Shown: positions 12,666 to 15,484 of the stretch, in pieces | Numbering within the stretch: the stretch's first letter is position 1 | Layout of the letters: the number at the start of each line of letters is the position of its first letter | Assembly: GCA_044368575.1 (NCBI GenBank) | Contig: JBIPPH010000043.1 | Coordinates: forward strand, 1-15,484 | Direction of reading: 5' to 3' | DNA from: JABMMZ01 sp044368575 | GTDB taxonomy: Bacteria; Bacteroidota; Bacteroidia; NS11-12g; UBA955 | DNA length: 15,484 nt | Notes under the pieces: generated by a model | The model's input: the letters and a program-made list of their open reading frames with translations, nothing else | Database searches by the model: none | Told to the model about the DNA's origin: nothing | Program-made: the position numbers and the translations under genes

Positions 12666-14489
12666 TTATTCGCAATATTTCTTGCAGAAATTTTCCCATT
12701 CTTCATCTGGAACATACTGCAGTTTTGGTGTTTTCCAATTGCCTGTAAATAAGTTTGATTTCAACTCGCTGCCTTTGCCAATCCATGCATAGCGCTTACC
12801 ACCTACTAATTTGTAAGCCATGAATACATGAGATTTGTATTGTTTCTTATCACTTTTGTTGATGGCAGGTTCGAGTATGCTGTTTTTACCTTTATTGGCA
12901 ATGAATTTAGCCGTTTGGGCTTTGTTCTCATCTTGAGCACCCCAAACCAATAAAGCGCCGTTGTATTTTTTAACTTTAACTTTTACATGTTTGCCATTGG
13001 CTTCTTCTCCTACTTCAGCTTCTTCATCCGTAACGACTTCTGAAGCCTTAGCGCCTTTTTCAAGAGGGGTTAATTCAACTAAGCTATAAAACCCACTGAA
13101 TGGGGCTTCAAAGATCCAATAGTCGCAATTGGCTAAGCCTTGACAAGCATCATTAAATACTGGCTTACTGGTCCAATTCAAAAAATTATCTTTTTTAGTT
13201 TCTGCTGGTAAGATAGCGTATTGTTTGCCTTCATGGGCTGGGAATTTGCTCTTAGGAATCATGATTAAGATTTTGTTTTTCTTCATCATGATCATATCTG
13301 CTGTATCATTTTTTTGTGACACGTTAAAGTCAATGAACTTGACCAATTCGCCACTGTATTTTTGGATAGCAGGGATTTTGCCCACACCAGGGAGCATAAA
13401 GCTATTGCAGAAATTTAAGAATTCGTTAGGGTATAAATCATCTAATACTTGAATGTAAGTGCTTGCTGCATCTTGTTTTTTGTAGCAGGCATCATTGAGT
13501 ACAATGATGCTTTTGTCTTTGCCATATTTGGCCAAAAGGTCTTTACTGCTTGGCACTTGAACACCACCAAAAGGATCGGTTGAGCAATAGCAACTAGGCC
13601 ATTTCTTTTCAACGTTTAAGTATTGGTTGATGTCTTTGCTGGCAAATGCTTGCAGATCGACTGTATTGCCTTGGGCATTGTTACAAGTACTGCCAGTATT
13701 CTCAACGGCAATGTTGCAGGCTTTCCAACTCATGCCTTTGGCTTTGTCTTCAACACCTTTGTACAATTGATAATCTGACTCTTTATTGATTTTTGGCAAT
13801 CTAAAATACAGTTCTTTTGTTGGTTTAAGTGCCTTGCCTCTGTAGGTGGCGGTTAATTTCACTATACCATTGCTGAGCATGTTATTGCCTGACTCATCTT
13901 TAAAAGCCCATTTCAGTTTTTTAATCTCTTCTGCTTGGCTTAAGTACTCCAATTTGAATTGGACTTCGTCGTTATTAAAACCATCGAAAGTATTGGCTTT
14001 TATGGTCACAGAAGCGCAACCATTGTAGATGGTGGTATCTCTGTCTGGTCTGGCCATAACGATTACCACATCAACACGGCGCATTTCGTTCAAATCAGCT
14101 TCTTTACCAGATACTTTTTCGCCTAAACTGGCGGTAGCCACTTTTGATTTTAAGGCCATAAGTCCTTTGCCTAAAATGTAATTAGCTACTGTATCTGTAC
14201 GTTTATTAGACAACTCAAGGTTAGCTTCTGCACCACCAGTTGTATCTGCATAGCCATTGATTTGAATACGGCGCAAATTGACGCCTTTGCTTAATACTTT
14301 AACCACTGAATCTAAGACCAAATAATCATTGGTTTTAATTTTAGATTGGTTGACATCAAAATACACGCTGAACTTTTGTTGAATAGCGTTTTTGTCTTTG
14401 TTATTGTCTTTGGTTTGAGCCAATACAGGCTGAGCAAGTAAAATGATTAAGGCAAAAAGCGCAGTCATTTTAGAAAGGACATTTTTCAT
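12666..14489 (-). CDS. secreted protein with N-terminal OmpA domain and large Cys-rich region of unknown function
   Basis: 607 residues with a Sec signal peptide (about 1-25, ending PVLAQ). An OmpA/Pal-type peptidoglycan-binding domain follows at once (about 38-147): VYFDVNQSKI, the diaminopimelate-binding loop INGYADTTGGAEANLELSNKR (Asp82, Arg97), and EMRRVDVVI (Arg137/138). The remaining ~455 residues match nothing I recognise. They hold about a dozen cysteines, several in close pairs (CYC at about 300, DACQGLANC, CKKYC at the very end), repeated lysine- and glycine-bearing beta-like stretches, and an acidic segment EVVTDEEAEVGEEANG. A periplasmic or outer-membrane location fits disulfides. 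The start is the ATG at 14489: a TTG start at 14498 would lie inside the -7 box. Usual OmpA proteins carry this domain at the C-terminus. Confidence 0.85.
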   Translation of the reverse strand: MKNVLSKMTALFALIILLAQPVLAQTKDNNKDKNAIQQKFSVYFDVNQSKIKTNDYLVLDSVVKVLSKGVNLRRIQINGYADTTGGAEANLELSNKRTDTVANYILGKGLMALKSKVATASLGEKVSGKEADLNEMRRVDVVIVMARPDRDTTIYNGCASVTIKANTFDGFNNDEVQFKLEYLSQAEEIKKLKWAFKDESGNNMLSNGIVKLTATYRGKALKPTKELYFRLPKINKESDYQLYKGVEDKAKGMSWKACNIAVENTGSTCNNAQGNTVDLQAFASKDINQYLNVEKKWPSCYCSTDPFGGVQVPSSKDLLAKYGKDKSIIVLNDACYKKQDAASTYIQVLDDLYPNEFLNFCNSFMLPGVGKIPAIQKYSGELVKFIDFNVSQKNDTADMIMMKKNKILIMIPKSKFPAHEGKQYAILPAETKKDNFLNWTSKPVFNDACQGLANCDYWIFEAPFSGFYSLVELTPLEKGAKASEVVTDEEAEVGEEANGKHVKVKVKKYNGALLVWGAQDENKAQTAKFIANKGKNSILEPAINKSDKKQYKSHVFMAYKLVGGKRYAWIGKGSELKSNLFTGNWKTPKLQYVPDEEWENFCKKYCE

Positions 14490-14495
14490 ACTAGG

Positions 14496-14503
14496 CAAAA
14501 ATA
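14496..14503 (-). promoter_or_regulatory. -7 promoter box (TATTTTTG) of the OmpA-type gene
   Basis: TATTTTTG on the - strand fits TAnnTTTG, six bases (CCTAGT) before the ATG at 14489, so the leader would be about 2 bases. There is no clear -33 element; the sequence upstream is AT-rich, so a chance match is somewhat more likely here than at the other boxes. Confidence 0.5.
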
Positions 14504-14529
14504 TTGATTTATGCCTGCATAATAAAATA

Positions 14530-14544
14530 TTTACCCTAGGTAAA
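14530..14544 (-). terminator. inverted repeat after asnS, weak terminator or operator
   Basis: Six-base arms TTTACC/GGTAAA around a 3-base loop form a perfect inverted repeat 35 bases after the asnS stop. On the - strand it is followed by the T-rich TATTTTATT, the layout of a factor-independent terminator, but each arm has only two G/C bases, so the hairpin would be weak. It is also centred about 46 bases before the likely start of the OmpA-type transcript, a position that suits an activator site. Confidence 0.35.
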
Positions 14545-14579
14545 AGCAGTAAAATATTGACAAAGTATCAAGACTTTTT

Positions 14580-15484
14580 CTAAGGCAATAATCTGCCGTA
14601 CATTCTTGGGAATGGAATGCTCTCTCTAACGTGCTTAAGCTGACACAACCAAGTGACTAAACGTTCAAGACCTAAACCGAAACCAGCATGCGGTACACTG
14701 CCGTATTTTCTGAGGTCTAAATACCATTCAAAAGCTTCCATTGGCAATTCATGCTCAATGATTTTATCTCTTAGTTTTTGTTCGTCGGTTTCACGTTCTC
14801 CACCACCAACAATTTCGCCATAACCTTCTGGTGCCAATACATCTACACCTCTCGCAAAACGTTCGTCTTCTGGGTTGCGCTTCAAATAGAAAGCTTTAAC
14901 CGCATGTGGCCAATCATACACCATAATTGGGCTGTTGTATAATCTGGTAATTACGGTTTCGTCGCTACCACCAAAGTCATTGCCATATTCGAAGTTTTTA
15001 GCGCTTTGTATCCATTGTGGAATATTGCGTTGTTGTTCTTCTAAGTCTTTTAATTCGTTTTTAAGGGTAGCAATTTTTGTTTGATTGAAATTGATTTCGC
15101 CTTTTTTCATGCCGGGAACAGCAATCTTAGCCTCTCTCTCTTCAATTTCTTTAGTATGAGCAGCAATAGTGGCTTCTACCTCTTGCAATGCAGCTTCAAG
15201 TGATTTAATACTGTTTTGACCATTCACGTCTTTTTCCCCTTTAATGATCGCTACTGCTTCATCATAGGTTAAACGCGGAAATTTGTGCAAGCTGCTTTCA
15301 AGAACTGCAGTGTCTCTGCCAATTACCTTCAATTCATTTTGACAGTTGTCAAGCACAGCTTTGATCACATATTGCAAGAAGCCTTCAATCAAGTCCATGT
15401 TTTGATGAATGTCCATGAAGGCAACTTCTGGTTCTATCATCCAAAATTCTGATAAATGTCTGCGGGTTTTGCTTTTTTCAGCTC
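14580..15484 (-). CDS. asnS: asparaginyl-tRNA synthetase (5' end outside window)
   Basis: C-terminal 300 residues of the class IIb enzyme that charges tRNA-Asn with asparagine. The frame is open to the window edge, and the residues before the first visible Met (15440) are already family sequence (RRHLSEFWMIEPEVAF, class II motif 2 region), so the true start lies beyond 15484. Motif 3 is clear near the end (GFGLGLERLVTWL), with APEGYGEIVGGGERE and YLDLRKYGSVPHAGFG before it, and a complete C-terminus (RESIPFPRMYGRLLP). Between motif 2 and the DFGGSDE segment, an insert of ~65 residues rich in Glu, Lys and Ala (about 15021-15218) is predicted as an antiparallel coiled coil. I recall this insert in other Bacteroidota AsnRS. 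The downstream gene has its own -7 box. Confidence 0.95.
   Translation of the reverse strand, partial: AEKSKTRRHLSEFWMIEPEVAFMDIHQNMDLIEGFLQYVIKAVLDNCQNELKVIGRDTAVLESSLHKFPRLTYDEAVAIIKGEKDVNGQNSIKSLEAALQEVEATIAAHTKEIEEREAKIAVPGMKKGEINFNQTKIATLKNELKDLEEQQRNIPQWIQSAKNFEYGNDFGGSDETVITRLYNSPIMVYDWPHAVKAFYLKRNPEDERFARGVDVLAPEGYGEIVGGGERETDEQKLRDKIIEHELPMEAFEWYLDLRKYGSVPHAGFGLGLERLVTWLCQLKHVRESIPFPRMYGRLLP

Noticed and set aside
14496..14498. TTG start for the OmpA-type gene
   Set aside because: It lies inside the TATTTTTG promoter box; the ATG three codons downstream begins a standard signal peptide.
14561..14567. Second possible -7 box (TACTTTG) after asnS
   Set aside because: One base short of TAnnTTTG and 71 bases from the start codon; the box at 14496-14503 fits better.

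Overview
The window looks like a chromosomal housekeeping segment of a Bacteroidota bacterium, probably near the Chitinophagales/Sphingobacteriia. Four things point there: the gene order miaB - sigma-54 activator - lptE - TPR protein - secG; a TAnnTTTG -7 promoter box before every gene that has room for one; an asparaginyl-tRNA synthetase with a long coiled-coil insert; and a moderately low GC content. No mobile element, phage gene, CRISPR array, rRNA or tRNA was seen, and no gene-free stretch reaches 300 bases.

Layout. Bases 1-4366 (+ strand) hold a tight co-directional block: the 3' part of miaB (tRNA methylthiotransferase), a stand-alone sigma-54 enhancer-binding protein, an LptE-like LPS-assembly lipoprotein, an acidic cytoplasmic protein with a C-terminal TPR-like unit, and secG. 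Spacings run from an 8-base overlap to 5 bases, so this is probably one operon. It meets, stop codon against stop codon, a - strand gene for a secreted probable outer-membrane barrel (4367-5068). Bases 5113-9214 (- strand) hold the likely operon thiL - panB - eamA - rRNA m5C methyltransferase, which covers thiamine and pantothenate synthesis, a drug/metabolite-type transporter and RNA modification; the last two genes are joined by an ATGA overlap. Upstream are separate - strand units for a lipoprotein (9255-9809), an Nfu-type Fe-S scaffold (9878-10441) and a flavin-reductase-like protein (10537-11376). The last is divergent from mnmA (+ strand, 11487-12662), which converges to within 3 bases of a large secreted protein with an N-terminal OmpA domain (12666-14489). 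The 3' part of asnS (- strand) runs off the right edge.

Regulation is unusually legible. Seven start codons have a TAnnTTTG box close upstream. In three genes (the barrel, thiL and the flavin reductase) exactly four bases separate the box from ATG, which should put transcription start at or within a base or so of the ATG: predicted leaderless mRNAs. Two more genes (mnmA, the OmpA protein) would have leaders of only a few bases. The boxes also fix the starts of mnmA and the OmpA protein, where longer open frames would overlap the promoter.

I found no clearly new multi-gene system. The best leads are the repeated leaderless promoter geometry, the inverted OmpA architecture with a cysteine-rich unknown C-terminal region, the regulatory palindrome at the lipoprotein promoter, and the sigma-54 activator embedded in an envelope-biogenesis operon.
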